NCBI GenBank assembly: GCA_036499395.1
Contig: DASYDW010000098.1
Span: 1-52,371, forward strand
From: Pirellulales bacterium
GTDB taxonomy: Bacteria > Planctomycetota > Planctomycetia > Pirellulales > JACPPG01
DNA: 52,371 nt
Direction: 5' to 3'
Part shown: one piece after another, positions 7,710-17,134 of the stretch
Numbering within the stretch: the first letter of the stretch is position 1
Layout: the number at the start of each line of letters is the position of its first letter
Translations under genes and position numbers: made by a program
The notes under the pieces: model-generated
What the model was told of the DNA's origin: nothing
Seen by the model: only the letters and a program-made list of their open reading frames with translations
Database searches by the model: none

Positions 7710-9179
7710 CTAGTAGATCAACGTCACGTCCGTGCCCCAGATGAACTGTTGGCTACGGGTGCCGCTGTCATACGGCAGTTGGCCGGCCGAGTTGGCCTTG
7801 CCGTTGTACCAGTCCCAACGCAAGTTGGGCCGGATCAACAGGTTCTGGCTGCCGCCCGGACGCCACTGCGGACCCCAGGTAGTCTCGCAGAAGTTACCGG
7901 CGAAGCCAGGGCCGACGGCGTTGCCGCTCGAGTTCGGGCTGAATACGCTCGGTACCGCAGCACCGACGCGGAAGCCTTCTTCATCGCGGAACCACTCGTA
8001 GCTGGCACCCCAGGTCCACGCGTTGTTGACCTTATAGAACAAGTATTGGTTCAAGCCGTACCAACGGGCCGTTTGCGTTCCCGGTCCGAAAGCCGCACCT
8101 TGAACACCCAAGTCGCTTTGGGCAACCCACGTCAACCGTTCGGTCAACGGACGGGTATAGACCATGGTGTGCAAGTAGCGCGACGTATAGACGCGGCCAC
8201 CAGTCGGAGCGACGACGCCAGACGAGTTGGCATCGGGCTCATGGTCTTGAATCCACACCCACGCGAACGAGTCTTTCTTTTCACCCGTCCAAGTGGCGGT
8301 GCAGATCGAACCCAGGTGCGGGTTCGGTCCACCGAAGAAGCTGTCCCAGCCTTGAATGAGTCCGGCGCCCAAAGTCCAATGTTCGTTGGCAGTCCAAGTG
8401 GCCAACATGCCGGAGTGAGTGAACGGCTCGCCGTATTGGAACGTGTAAGGCAAGCTGTTGAAGAAGTTGTTGATCGTAGGCACGACAAAGTAACCTACCG
8501 GAGAGTAGAAGTGACCTAACTTGACTTTCAAGTTGTCGGCCGCCACTTCGCCGTAGAACTGCGGAATCGCCAAGCCCATGTACGGGTGGTTTACCGAGTT
8601 GATGCGGTTTTCCAGGTTGGCTTCAGTCGTGAAACGATAGTCAGTACCGTACAGGAAGTCGACGCGACCGCCGAAGTCCCAGCCGTCGCCTTCGGTATTC
8701 GTCGGGCGATCGATGTACAAGTACTGCTGGTTGAGCTGGTACTGGTTCGCCTGGTCGGTCCAGGTCACCGGGCCGTTGAAGCGGTCCGCCGGATTGCTGG
8801 TATTCCAGGTGAAGCTTTGCGTGGTCCAGCCGCCGATTTGCAGGCCGACCTTTTTCGTCCAGCACGTTTCGAACAGATGGCACATCTCGGGAGATGCGTC
8901 ATCACCACAGGCGCTAGCGCAGCCGGAGCTATCGCCGCAGCCATTCTTTTCGCCGCACCCTGTGGCACAGCCGCCGCTAGCCGGCGCTGCGGGGGCAGCA
9001 GCGGGGGGAGCGGCCTCGGGAGTTGCGCCTTCCGATTCTTGCGCGTAGTAGCTGTCGTACTCGTACGCCGTCGTTCGGGCAGGCGCCGTCACCCGCGACG
9101 GTTGTTGCGCGATGGCGGCCTGGCCTCCAGCCAGCAGGCCGGCAATGGCGAGTGCCATCGCTCGCTTGGTTAACCTCAT
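7710..9179 (-). CDS. outer-membrane beta-barrel porin (BBP2/OmpL-like)
   Basis: A 489-residue exported protein. The signal peptide runs from MRLTKRAMALAIAGLL to a cut near AIAQ. A Pro/Ala-rich linker follows, then a Cys-rich segment (GGCATGCGEKNGCGDSSGC), then a region of alternating aromatic and polar residues typical of beta-strands. The protein ends in an aromatic last strand (FIWGTDVTLIY). This matches the putative beta-barrel porin-2 family common in planctomycetes; the barrel would be a passive channel in the outer membrane. I prefer the ATG at 9179, which has GGAG 8 bases upstream; a GTG at 9188 is three codons earlier. It stands alone with its own strong terminator, which suggests high expression. 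Confidence 0.85.
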   Translation of the reverse strand: MRLTKRAMALAIAGLLAGGQAAIAQQPSRVTAPARTTAYEYDSYYAQESEGATPEAAPPAAAPAAPASGGCATGCGEKNGCGDSSGCASACGDDASPEMCHLFETCWTKKVGLQIGGWTTQSFTWNTSNPADRFNGPVTWTDQANQYQLNQQYLYIDRPTNTEGDGWDFGGRVDFLYGTDYRFTTEANLENRINSVNHPYMGLAIPQFYGEVAADNLKVKLGHFYSPVGYFVVPTINNFFNSLPYTFQYGEPFTHSGMLATWTANEHWTLGAGLIQGWDSFFGGPNPHLGSICTATWTGEKKDSFAWVWIQDHEPDANSSGVVAPTGGRVYTSRYLHTMVYTRPLTERLTWVAQSDLGVQGAAFGPGTQTARWYGLNQYLFYKVNNAWTWGASYEWFRDEEGFRVGAAVPSVFSPNSSGNAVGPGFAGNFCETTWGPQWRPGGSQNLLIRPNLRWDWYNGKANSAGQLPYDSGTRSQQFIWGTDVTLIY

Positions 9180-9641
9180 GACCCACACTCCGTTATTCCT
9201 GGGTTAGGAGAAGAAGCAGGAGCCCGCCTGAACGCCTGCAAGATCACAAATCCTTAACGCATACGCCGTGTACAGAGCGCGACGCGCACGCCCGCTAATG
9301 GCGACAATTCTGCTATCGGTACAGACGGCGCTGCGAGTTGACGGCAATAACGCCATATCCATAGACAGAGCCAGCAGTTACGTCGGCCGTCTGATAATTG
9401 GTGACGGTCGCGGAAAATGTGCGGGCGCTGCTGGCTAGAGCCCCGTCCCGCGCGCCGTGAATCCGTCCTGTTGTCGAGGACTCGACCTGGTCCAAGAACG
9501 AGCAGAGCACTACTAGGTGCGCTGTTCACAGCGCGCTGGCGTTCTGCGCGTGAAATCGCATGGAAAACTTCACGTCATAGCACGAGCGACCGCCTCAACG
9601 ATCGCGCGATCGTCGATTCGCAGACAGCCCACAGGAGTGGT
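9180..9641. other. intergenic region between comEC and the porin gene
   Basis: About 460 bases with no supported gene. Minus-strand frames of 65-91 codons have no ribosome site and no recognisable product. It should contain the porin promoter and the comEC 3' end. A perfect 14-base palindrome, CGATCGCGCGATCG, lies at 9599-9612. No T-run follows it, so it is not an obvious terminator. Confidence 0.4.
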
Positions 9642-12170
9642 TTATTGTTCCCCTTCGTCAGGGGGCCAGGGCACAACCGGCATGCGCGACGGTTCATCTC
9701 GCCATGAGGAGATGCGCAAGTTTCGGGCGTCGATCGTTACCATGATTGAGCCCAAGAGTGATGTGTTAAACACCTGCGCTCCGTGGCGGCGATAGGCGCC
9801 GGCGACTTCGGGACGATTCGATCGGCTATCGCCGCTGATCACGGTAAATTCCGGCGTCGTCCAAGCGACGAAACCTGGCGGATCGCTCTGGGCGCTGCCG
9901 TGATGCGGCGCCAAGACAAGATCGCAATCCAACGGGCTTTCAGCCAGTAAATCGTCAAGGCCCGGCGATTCGAGATCGCCGGGCAGCAATAACCGTCTCC
10001 CCCGATAGATGACCTCGAGCACGATGCTATTCGCATTGTCACTGCCCAAGGCGCCGCGCGCCGGCGGATGAAGTACGTTCAACGAACATTCATTCGAACC
10101 GCGCAGGCGATCGCCGGCCGATATCTCGCGCAGGGGGACGTCGGCTTCTTCAATGGCGTCCCGCAAAGCGGCAACGCCGGCTCCGCCATCGTCGAACATG
10201 ACGGGCGAAACATAAACCGCGCCGACGCTGAAACGTCGCAGCAGTTCGGGTAAGGCGTTGTAGTGATCGATATCCGCGTGCGAGATCACGACGGCGTCGA
10301 TGTGTCGGCGACCGCGAGACCATAAGTAGCCGGAAATCGATCGCGCCGCGGCCGTGGGCGAGCCAAGCTGTCCCGCGTCGTAGAGCACTGTGGAACCGTC
10401 GGGCAACGACATCACGACCGCGCAGCCATGCCCTACCGATAAGAAGGCACATTCGAGTTCGTCACGTTGGGGTCGAGCGCCTTGCGAGGCAAAGAATCCA
10501 ACAGCAATCCAGCCAGCGAGCAGCGCCGCGCACCAGCGCCGTGGTGGTCGCAACCGCGCGTCGACGGCCCAGGTCGCGATCAGTCCGTAACACCCAACCA
10601 ACCACCAAGTGGGCGGCCCCGGCAACCAAACATGGCTTCCAGGTAGTCGATCGACGATACGCACCGAGTTGCCCACGATTGCCATGCAGGTATCGCATAA
10701 CATTCCCAAGGGAATCGACAAGGGCCAGATCAGCCAACCAACGGATACCAGGACGAAGCCGGTGAATAATCCTAGTGCGACAGGAACAGCCAGCAGCGGA
10801 GTCAGCAGCAACGAGCCCGGCGAGATCAGATTAAAACGCGCCAGGACCAGCGGTAGCGAGATGAGCCAAATCGCAGTCGTGATGAGCATCATGCGACCGA
10901 ACCCGGCGCCCAGACTGGTTGCAATGCGTTGGGGCCAAGGTCGCGTTCGTGCGATCAATCGATCCAAGGGATCCAGCGCTGGTCTTTTCCAGGCATGCGG
11001 TCCTAACCAGGCCATTGTTGCCACGGCCAGAAACGACAATTGCGTGCCCGCGCGGAAGACCTCGGCAGGATTCCACGCCATAACGATCACGGCCGCGGCG
11101 CCCAAGAGATTGAACATCGAACTTGGCCGGCCCGCGTACAACGCGGCGCATACGATCGCCACCATGACCGTGGCGCGCACCGCCGGTGGCTCGGCATCAA
11201 TCACCAGCGCGTACAACGCCGTGATGATCGCCACGGCGGCCAGCGCCGGGCCGCGGCGAAGAAATCCAAATTCCAACCCACGAAACAGCACCAACGCAAG
11301 CAATCCCACGTGCAGGCCCGAGATCGACAGCAGATGGACGGTGCCGGTCTCGTAATAGTGCCGTGTGGCGGCCGCGTCGAGTTGTTCGCGCTGGCCCAGA
11401 ATTAGCGCCAGCGCCAAACCGGAATGTGTGCGACCGAGCGAGTTCCACAGCGCGTTATCACCGGCCAATCGCGCTTTGTCCCACCATCGTCGCGGTTGCC
11501 AGAGTGAACCCGGGGCGAGCACGGTCACGCACTCGGGATGATCGGCCGATAGCCGGCCCAAGCGGCGATCGACTCGTTCGTAGTCGGCGAAATCGAACTC
11601 GCCAGGGTTGGCAGGGGCGCTGATCGCGCGCAGTTGCCCGAAGACCTGTAGATGGTCGCCCGCTTGGATGCCGAGCAGGTGGCCATCGACGTCCAGCGTT
11701 GCCGTTCCCGAGGCCCGCAGCCACCGATCGCCATCGCGAATACGTAGCAAATGAACCGTCAGCCGGCTGCGATCGCCCGATGTGACGGGCCGCATCGGAT
11801 CGAATTCGGGCGCAGGCATACGTCGCGGGCTGGACCGTGCAATAGCTTCGAGGCAAACCGGTTGTGCTGTATCGAGCGCAAACGTGCCTAACTCATCATT
11901 TGGGTAAAGTGCCCAGCGTACCTGGTGCCATGCGGCGCCGGTTGCGGCGAGACAGGCGAGCATCATGATTCCGGCGATGCGCAGTCTTGCTTGGCGCCAC
12001 GCGGCGAGCCAAGCCCCCCACAGCACAATCGCAGCAAGCCACCAGGCGGTCCAGCGCGCCGGCAACAAATGATCGACGACAATTCCCGCGCAAACCGCTA
12101 CAGCGACGACGACCAACGGTTGATAGCCGGTCGTCGCTCGGACGTTTCTATTGTCGCGGCGCGCGGTCAC
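9642..12170 (-). CDS. comEC: ComEC/Rec2-type DNA uptake channel with metallo-hydrolase domain
   Basis: An 842-residue inner-membrane protein expected to carry single-stranded DNA into the cytoplasm during natural transformation. The N-terminal part has paired membrane helices and a soluble OB-like segment. The central Competence domain contains LLSISGLHVGLLALVLF and many helices. The C-terminal metallo-beta-lactamase-like domain carries HADIDH (631-636), the GDLES motif (731-735) and PHHGS (755-759), so its metal site appears complete, unlike in ComEC proteins that lack this domain. The start is GTG with AGGA 8 bases upstream. It diverges from the S9 peptidase gene. No other competence genes lie nearby, so uptake of DNA by this organism is inference from this one gene. 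Confidence 0.93.
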   Translation of the reverse strand: MTARRDNRNVRATTGYQPLVVVAVAVCAGIVVDHLLPARWTAWWLAAIVLWGAWLAAWRQARLRIAGIMMLACLAATGAAWHQVRWALYPNDELGTFALDTAQPVCLEAIARSSPRRMPAPEFDPMRPVTSGDRSRLTVHLLRIRDGDRWLRASGTATLDVDGHLLGIQAGDHLQVFGQLRAISAPANPGEFDFADYERVDRRLGRLSADHPECVTVLAPGSLWQPRRWWDKARLAGDNALWNSLGRTHSGLALALILGQREQLDAAATRHYYETGTVHLLSISGLHVGLLALVLFRGLEFGFLRRGPALAAVAIITALYALVIDAEPPAVRATVMVAIVCAALYAGRPSSMFNLLGAAAVIVMAWNPAEVFRAGTQLSFLAVATMAWLGPHAWKRPALDPLDRLIARTRPWPQRIATSLGAGFGRMMLITTAIWLISLPLVLARFNLISPGSLLLTPLLAVPVALGLFTGFVLVSVGWLIWPLSIPLGMLCDTCMAIVGNSVRIVDRLPGSHVWLPGPPTWWLVGCYGLIATWAVDARLRPPRRWCAALLAGWIAVGFFASQGARPQRDELECAFLSVGHGCAVVMSLPDGSTVLYDAGQLGSPTAAARSISGYLWSRGRRHIDAVVISHADIDHYNALPELLRRFSVGAVYVSPVMFDDGGAGVAALRDAIEEADVPLREISAGDRLRGSNECSLNVLHPPARGALGSDNANSIVLEVIYRGRRLLLPGDLESPGLDDLLAESPLDCDLVLAPHHGSAQSDPPGFVAWTTPEFTVISGDSRSNRPEVAGAYRRHGAQVFNTSLLGSIMVTIDARNLRISSWRDEPSRMPVVPWPPDEGEQ

Positions 12171-12391
12171 ACGAACGGTCCTGACGGCAGTGTTTTCGAT
12201 TCACCGGCAGTGATGCACTGTAGGCCCGCGAGGGCCGCGATGCTAGTTTTTTGCGGCCTTCCTGCGCGCGAGCGGGCCTCTGGCGCGCTGAGGACGGCCT
12301 TGGCGGTCCCTCGCCGAATCCGCTATGTTGCGCCAAAAGTCACGGATGATTCGCGAGACGATTTGCAGAACCGACTCCAGGAGGTGTAGCT

Positions 12392-14683
12392 ATGCATCGC
12401 GGCCCTATAGGATTAATGGCGTGGATTTGCGTGCTGGGCTTGGGCATTTTATCCGCGTGCAATCCCGCAGTGAGCGAGAAGGCGAAGAAGCCTACAAGTT
12501 CGGCGGCAACTTTGCCCGCCGAAGAGATCGCGCCGCCGGCCGGTGCCGCGACTGCCACGAGGGAAGCCTCTACAGATGCAGCGAATGCTACCGAGGCGCC
12601 AGCAGAAGTTACAGCCCCATCGGCCAAGACCGACGTGGCGCCTGCGAGCACCTCCACTCCAACCGAAACCGCTTCGATCAAGGCTACCGATACCGATGCT
12701 CCCGACAAAGCGTCCGCAGCCCCTCTAAAATATCTCGACGGCGTACCGCTCATCCCGCGGACAGCGCTTTTCGGCAATCCGGAAAAATCGAGCCCCCGTA
12801 TCAGCCCCGACGGAAAGCGGCTGGCCTTTCTCGCGCCGGTCGACGGCGTGATGAACGTCTGGGTGGGGCCGGCTGACGATCCTGCCGCGGCGAAGGCGGT
12901 CACGGAAGACAAGAAGCGTGGCATCCGCGCATATTTCTGGGCCTACACGAATGAGCACGTCCTCTACGTTCAAGATCAGAATGGTGACGAGAACTGGCAC
13001 GTATACGCAGTAAGCCTGGCTGACAATACGACCCAGGACCTGACTCCGCTGGCAAACGTGGCGGCGCAGATCGAAGCGGTCAGCGAGCGCGCGCCTAAGG
13101 AAATCTTGATTGGCCTCAACGATCGCGATCAGCAATACCACGACATTTATCGCGTCAATATTTCGACGGGCGAGCGCAAATTAGTCGAGCAAAACAAACA
13201 GGGCTTCGCCGGTTACCTGACGGATGAAGATTTGAAAGTGCGCTTCGCGATGCAGTATTTGCCCGATGGCAGCAGCGTGATTCTCCGGCCGAATGGCGCG
13301 GGCGGATGGGACGACTTTATGAAGGTTCCCATGGCTGACACGCTCACAACGCAGCCGTCGGGCTTCGACAAAAGCGGCAATCTGCTGTACCTGATCGACA
13401 GTCGCGATCGTAACACGGGTGCTCTTACCACGGTGTATCTCGAGACGGGCAAGCAAGCGACGCTGGCCGACAACCCAAAGGCTGACGTGTCAGGCGTGCT
13501 TACGCACCCGACGGAGAAGACAATTCAAGCCGTGGCGTTCACTTACGGTCGCAAGCAATGGCAGATACTCGATCAGGCCATCAAACCGGATCTGGATTAC
13601 CTCGCCACCGTGACGCGCGGCGACGTCGAGGTCACGAGCCGTACCCTGGACGATCGCTGGTGGACCGTCGCCTACCTGACCGACGACGGACCGGTGCGCT
13701 ATTACCTGTACGATCATGAGCAGAAGAAGGCGAAATTCTTATTCACGAATCGTCAGGATCTGGATGGTCTTCCGCTGGTGAAAATGCACGACCTTGTCGT
13801 AAAATCACGAGACGGTCTGGATCTGGTTTGCTACCTCTCGCTTCCCAAGGGGACCGATGAAGACGGCGATGCCCGGCCTTCGCAGCCGCTCCCGATGGTG
13901 CTGGACGTACACGGTGGCCCCTGGGCACGCGACGACTGGGGATACGATGCGACGCACCAACTGTGGGCTAACCGAGGCTACGCTGTGCTGAGCATCAACT
14001 TCCGCGGCTCGACCGGCTTCGGCAAAGAATTCGTCAATGCCGGCAACAAAGAATGGGCCGGCAAAATGCACACGGACTTGCTGGACGCCGTGGATTGGGC
14101 GGTCGCCGAAAAGATCGCGGACCCAAAGCTTGTTGCCATCACCGGCGGCAGCTACGGCGGTTACGCGACCTTGGTCGGCATGACGATGACGCCGGACGTA
14201 TTCGCCTGCGGCATCGACATCGTCGGGCCGTCGAACATCATCACGCTGTTGCAATCGATTCCGCCCTATTGGCAGCCACAGATTCAGTTGTTCAAGGATC
14301 GGGTGGGGGATTTCACGACCGAGGCAGGTAAAACCACACTGACGAAACTGTCGCCGTTGTCGCACGTCGCGAATATTAAAAAGCCATTGTTGATCGGGCA
14401 AGGCGCCCATGACCCGCGCGTGAAGCAGGCCGAGGCCGATCAGATCGTTTCCGCGATGGAAGCAAAGCACATCCCAGTAACGTACGTGTTGTACCCCGAC
14501 GAGGGACACGGCTTTGCGCGTCCGGAAAATCGAATGTCGTTCTTCGCCGTTAGCGAAGCTTTTCTCGCCGAGCATCTCGGCGGACGCTACGAGCCGATCG
14601 GGAAGGCATTCACAGGTTCCAGCATCACCGTGCCCGTCGGTGCCGGCGAGGTGCCCGGTCTGGCTGCAGCGCTAGCGAAATAG
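12392..14683 (+). CDS. S9 family (prolyl oligopeptidase-type) serine peptidase, lipoprotein
   Basis: A 763-residue exported peptidase. The signal peptide ends in the lipobox LSAC, so it is probably anchored by lipid in the periplasm or outer membrane. An Ala/Thr/Pro-rich linker (about 25-110) leads into a seven-bladed beta-propeller region (about 120-500). The C-terminal alpha/beta-hydrolase domain has Ser587 in GGSYGGYA, Asp674 in GAHDPRV and His706 in DEGHGF, giving a full catalytic triad. The family cleaves oligopeptides, often after proline or as dipeptidyl or acylaminoacyl peptidases; the exact specificity cannot be read here. A near-perfect AGGAGGTG Shine-Dalgarno sequence lies just before the ATG, suggesting good translation. 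Confidence 0.93.
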   Translation: MHRGPIGLMAWICVLGLGILSACNPAVSEKAKKPTSSAATLPAEEIAPPAGAATATREASTDAANATEAPAEVTAPSAKTDVAPASTSTPTETASIKATDTDAPDKASAAPLKYLDGVPLIPRTALFGNPEKSSPRISPDGKRLAFLAPVDGVMNVWVGPADDPAAAKAVTEDKKRGIRAYFWAYTNEHVLYVQDQNGDENWHVYAVSLADNTTQDLTPLANVAAQIEAVSERAPKEILIGLNDRDQQYHDIYRVNISTGERKLVEQNKQGFAGYLTDEDLKVRFAMQYLPDGSSVILRPNGAGGWDDFMKVPMADTLTTQPSGFDKSGNLLYLIDSRDRNTGALTTVYLETGKQATLADNPKADVSGVLTHPTEKTIQAVAFTYGRKQWQILDQAIKPDLDYLATVTRGDVEVTSRTLDDRWWTVAYLTDDGPVRYYLYDHEQKKAKFLFTNRQDLDGLPLVKMHDLVVKSRDGLDLVCYLSLPKGTDEDGDARPSQPLPMVLDVHGGPWARDDWGYDATHQLWANRGYAVLSINFRGSTGFGKEFVNAGNKEWAGKMHTDLLDAVDWAVAEKIADPKLVAITGGSYGGYATLVGMTMTPDVFACGIDIVGPSNIITLLQSIPPYWQPQIQLFKDRVGDFTTEAGKTTLTKLSPLSHVANIKKPLLIGQGAHDPRVKQAEADQIVSAMEAKHIPVTYVLYPDEGHGFARPENRMSFFAVSEAFLAEHLGGRYEPIGKAFTGSSITVPVGAGEVPGLAAALAK

Positions 14684-14787
14684 CGGGAAGGGGCAAAGTC
14701 GATTGCTGCCGAGTGTCGAAATGCTCGACGCAAGGTTAAACCAACTACTATTCATCAATGTTCGAAATCACGTTCAGGAGAAGTAAC

Positions 14788-15366
14788 ATGGCGCTCGCGA
14801 CAATGGCGATCACGCGAATGGTCAGGGCGGCATTCGTAGTTATCGCGCTGATCACGATCTCCGCCCTTGGCGCGGGCGAAGCCTTCGGGCAAGTGGCGCC
14901 GGCAGAAAAAACGGCGATGCCGCGCGGCGAAGGGCGATTGTATAATCTGACCGCGCGCCCGTTCACGGTGCAGTTTCACCGTGCTGACGGCGTCAAGTGG
15001 TCGGATGGGTTTGTCATTCAGCCCGGACAATTCTACGCGGTGCGCGTCCCAAAGCCCGGTGAAAAGAGTGAGATCATGGGCCTCACCGGCAATGGCGAAG
15101 GGTTCGTGATCGTCCGCTTTCGCGACGCCAAACTGGGAGGATTTCGCACGCTGCGCCTGACGGCGACCAATCCCAACAACATGAAGCTCGAGCCGACTTG
15201 GTTTGCCGTGGACGATTCCAGCGGCATCGTCAACCTGGTGCAGCAACCAGGCGTGGCCGAGGCGAAAACGGTTCAGGAGGGCTTGCAAAAACAGCCCGCA
15301 CTCACGGCCGAGGAACTTGACCGTATGAAACGCACGTTGCGTGCGAATTATGTTTTGACAGATTGA
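14788..15366 (+). CDS. secreted protein of unknown function
   Basis: A 192-residue protein with a clear signal peptide (about residues 1-36, ending near GEAFGQ). The rest is a small beta-rich domain, with LYNLTARPFTVQFHRADG, WSDGFVIQPGQFYAVRVP and a short basic C-terminal helix (LDRMKRTLRANY). I place the start at the ATG preceded by AGGAG, 10 codons after an upstream ATG at 14758. No family was recognised. It follows the S9 peptidase gene by about 100 bp on the same strand and could be co-transcribed with it. Confidence 0.75.
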   Translation: MALATMAITRMVRAAFVVIALITISALGAGEAFGQVAPAEKTAMPRGEGRLYNLTARPFTVQFHRADGVKWSDGFVIQPGQFYAVRVPKPGEKSEIMGLTGNGEGFVIVRFRDAKLGGFRTLRLTATNPNNMKLEPTWFAVDDSSGIVNLVQQPGVAEAKTVQEGLQKQPALTAEELDRMKRTLRANYVLTD

Positions 15367-15688
15367 TCCCTGGTTCGATTTTCACGATGCATTAGCGCGC
15401 TTATGATCTTAATTAGTGTCGCCGCTCTCGAGAGCGCCCGTGAGGCGCCTGATACTGGTAAGTTTTTGCTTGTAAATGCCAAGGTGAAATATGTAAGCTG
15501 GGCGTCGGAGCGAGAATCATTTCTTAAATCCACGTTCTGTGGACTACGTCATCGGAACTAACAAGCCGACGCCGCTTGGCAAATACAGAGCAAGGCTTGT
15601 TCTAAAGGGGCGATATCGTTTCGCGTTTGCCGAAGAGGTTGAATCGTCGGCGCGTAATTCGTCTGATAATGAAATGTCGGAGGCGACC
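15367..15688. other. intergenic region with a 14-base palindrome
   Basis: No gene is supported. A reading frame starts at GTG 15539, but the ribosome site and signal peptide place the real start of the next gene at 15689. A perfect palindrome CGCTCTCGAGAGCG lies at 15423-15436; it could be an operator or part of a structured trailer. No T-run follows. Confidence 0.4.
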
Positions 15689-17134
15689 ATGACATCGACT
15701 GCGAGCGGTGTGCGATCGGTCTTCGTTTTCGTCGTTGCCGGTCATCTTTCGATGATTGGACTTGCAATTCTGATTTCCGAAAGTCGCGCGGCGGGCCTGC
15801 CTGCGGGAGATATCGTCGTCACGGCCGATATCACTAGCGGTGACCCGGGGTTAATGCTGATCGATCCCACGACCGGTAATCGCACGATTCTATCCGACAA
15901 TACTCATGGGACAGGGATGCCGTTCACGTATCCCAACGACGTAAGCGTGATGAGCAACGGCCAGTTGCTTGTGGCCGATGGTGGGACGCCTTACCAATCG
16001 GCGGATACGCCGGTGCCGGTCCCGGATTCAGTATCCACGAACAGTCTTCCGCCCGCGACCCCGGCGCGTCTGTACATCGTCGATCCCACGACAGGCAATC
16101 GCACCGTGATTTCGCAGGACAGCCTGACCACGTCTAGCCCGGTCTATTCTGAAATCGGATCGGGCCCTGCCTTCGGCGCAGCCGGTTACGCCAGGCAGGT
16201 AGGCAATCAAATTCTGGTAAGTGCCGCCAACAACAATGGTGATTTGAATTTGGCGGGACGTCTGATGACTGTCGATCCAGCAACCGGCAATCGTGCCATA
16301 TTTTCTAACTTCAATGTCGGAACAGGACCTGCGCCGGAATGGATGGGCGGCATGGTGGCCTCGGGTAACTCGCTATTTGCCCCGGGCTATTTTCAAGGCC
16401 TGTTCAAGATCGACCTGGCAACCGGCAACCGAATTCTCCTTTCTGGAGCAAACGCCGGTGCCGGACCAGCTTTTACGGTGGGATACAGCGCCGCTGCGTA
16501 CGGCGGCCAGATCTATGTCTCGGGCGCCGGTCAATCATCGAACGCGGCGACCTACGGCGTTTTTCGCATCGATCCCGTGACGGGCAATCGTTCGGTCGTG
16601 TCTAGCAGCACGGTAGGAAATGGACCGCTCGATACGACGGGAACCATGCAGTTGGCCATCGGATCGGCTGGCACAATCCTAATGACAGTTCAGGGACACA
16701 ATGCCAACGGCCTACTCACAATCGATCCTTTGACCGGCAATCGTGCCCTACTTTCCGACGCAACGCACGGCGCGGGGCCCGCGTTTGAGGCGATGAATGG
16801 CGTCACAGTGATCCCGCTGTACGGCGATGCCAACGGCGACGGCATTGTTAACACCCAGGACCTGGCCACGATCGCCAGCCAATGGAGCCATAACGGCTAT
16901 TTCCTGCAGGGGGACCTCAACAACGACGGTATCGTCAACGCGCAAGACCTGGCGCTGGCCTCGTCGAATTGGCTGGGGACTTCACTTGGACATGGCGACT
17001 TGGCCAACGCAAACACAATGGCGCCTGTGCCGGAACCGGCGACAGTCTTGCTCAGCCTGGTCGCCGGTGCCGCGTTGGCAGTTGCGCGGTTGCGATCCAA
17101 ACTCATTTCGTCACGCGTTCGATCTCCGCTTTAA
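15689..17134 (+). CDS. secreted six-repeat protein with dockerin-like region and PEP-CTERM tail
   Basis: A 481-residue exported protein with four parts. A signal peptide occupies about 1-36. A repeat region holds six copies of a DPxTGNRxxxS signature, for example [24 protein letters not shown] and [12 protein letters not shown], probably blades of a beta-propeller. Next is a dockerin-type pair of calcium-loop repeats, [14 protein letters not shown] and [14 protein letters not shown]. The end is PEP-CTERM: VPEPATV, a hydrophobic segment and a basic tail. Proteins with this tail are handled by the exosortase system and sent to the surface or extracellular matrix. The ATG at 15689 is chosen because GGAGG lies 5 bases upstream. 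Its last 32 bases overlap the 3' end of the convergent gene. Its ligand is unknown. Confidence 0.9.
   Translation: MTSTASGVRSVFVFVVAGHLSMIGLAILISESRAAGLPAGDIVVTADITSGDPGLMLIDPTTGNRTILSDNTHGTGMPFTYPNDVSVMSNGQLLVADGGTPYQSADTPVPVPDSVSTNSLPPATPARLYIVDPTTGNRTVISQDSLTTSSPVYSEIGSGPAFGAAGYARQVGNQILVSAANNNGDLNLAGRLMTVDPATGNRAIFSNFNVGTGPAPEWMGGMVASGNSLFAPGYFQGLFKIDLATGNRILLSGANAGAGPAFTVGYSAAAYGGQIYVSGAGQSSNAATYGVFRIDPVTGNRSVVSSSTVGNGPLDTTGTMQLAIGSAGTILMTVQGHNANGLLTIDPLTGNRALLSDATHGAGPAFEAMNGVTVIPLYGDANGDGIVNTQDLATIASQWSHNGYFLQGDLNNDGIVNAQDLALASSNWLGTSLGHGDLANANTMAPVPEPATVLLSLVAGAALAVARLRSKLISSRVRSPL

Noticed and set aside
9599..9612. Palindrome CGATCGCGCGATCG as terminator of comEC
   Set aside because: It lies 30 bases after the stop codon, but no T-run follows and such palindromes arise often from CGATCG-rich DNA.
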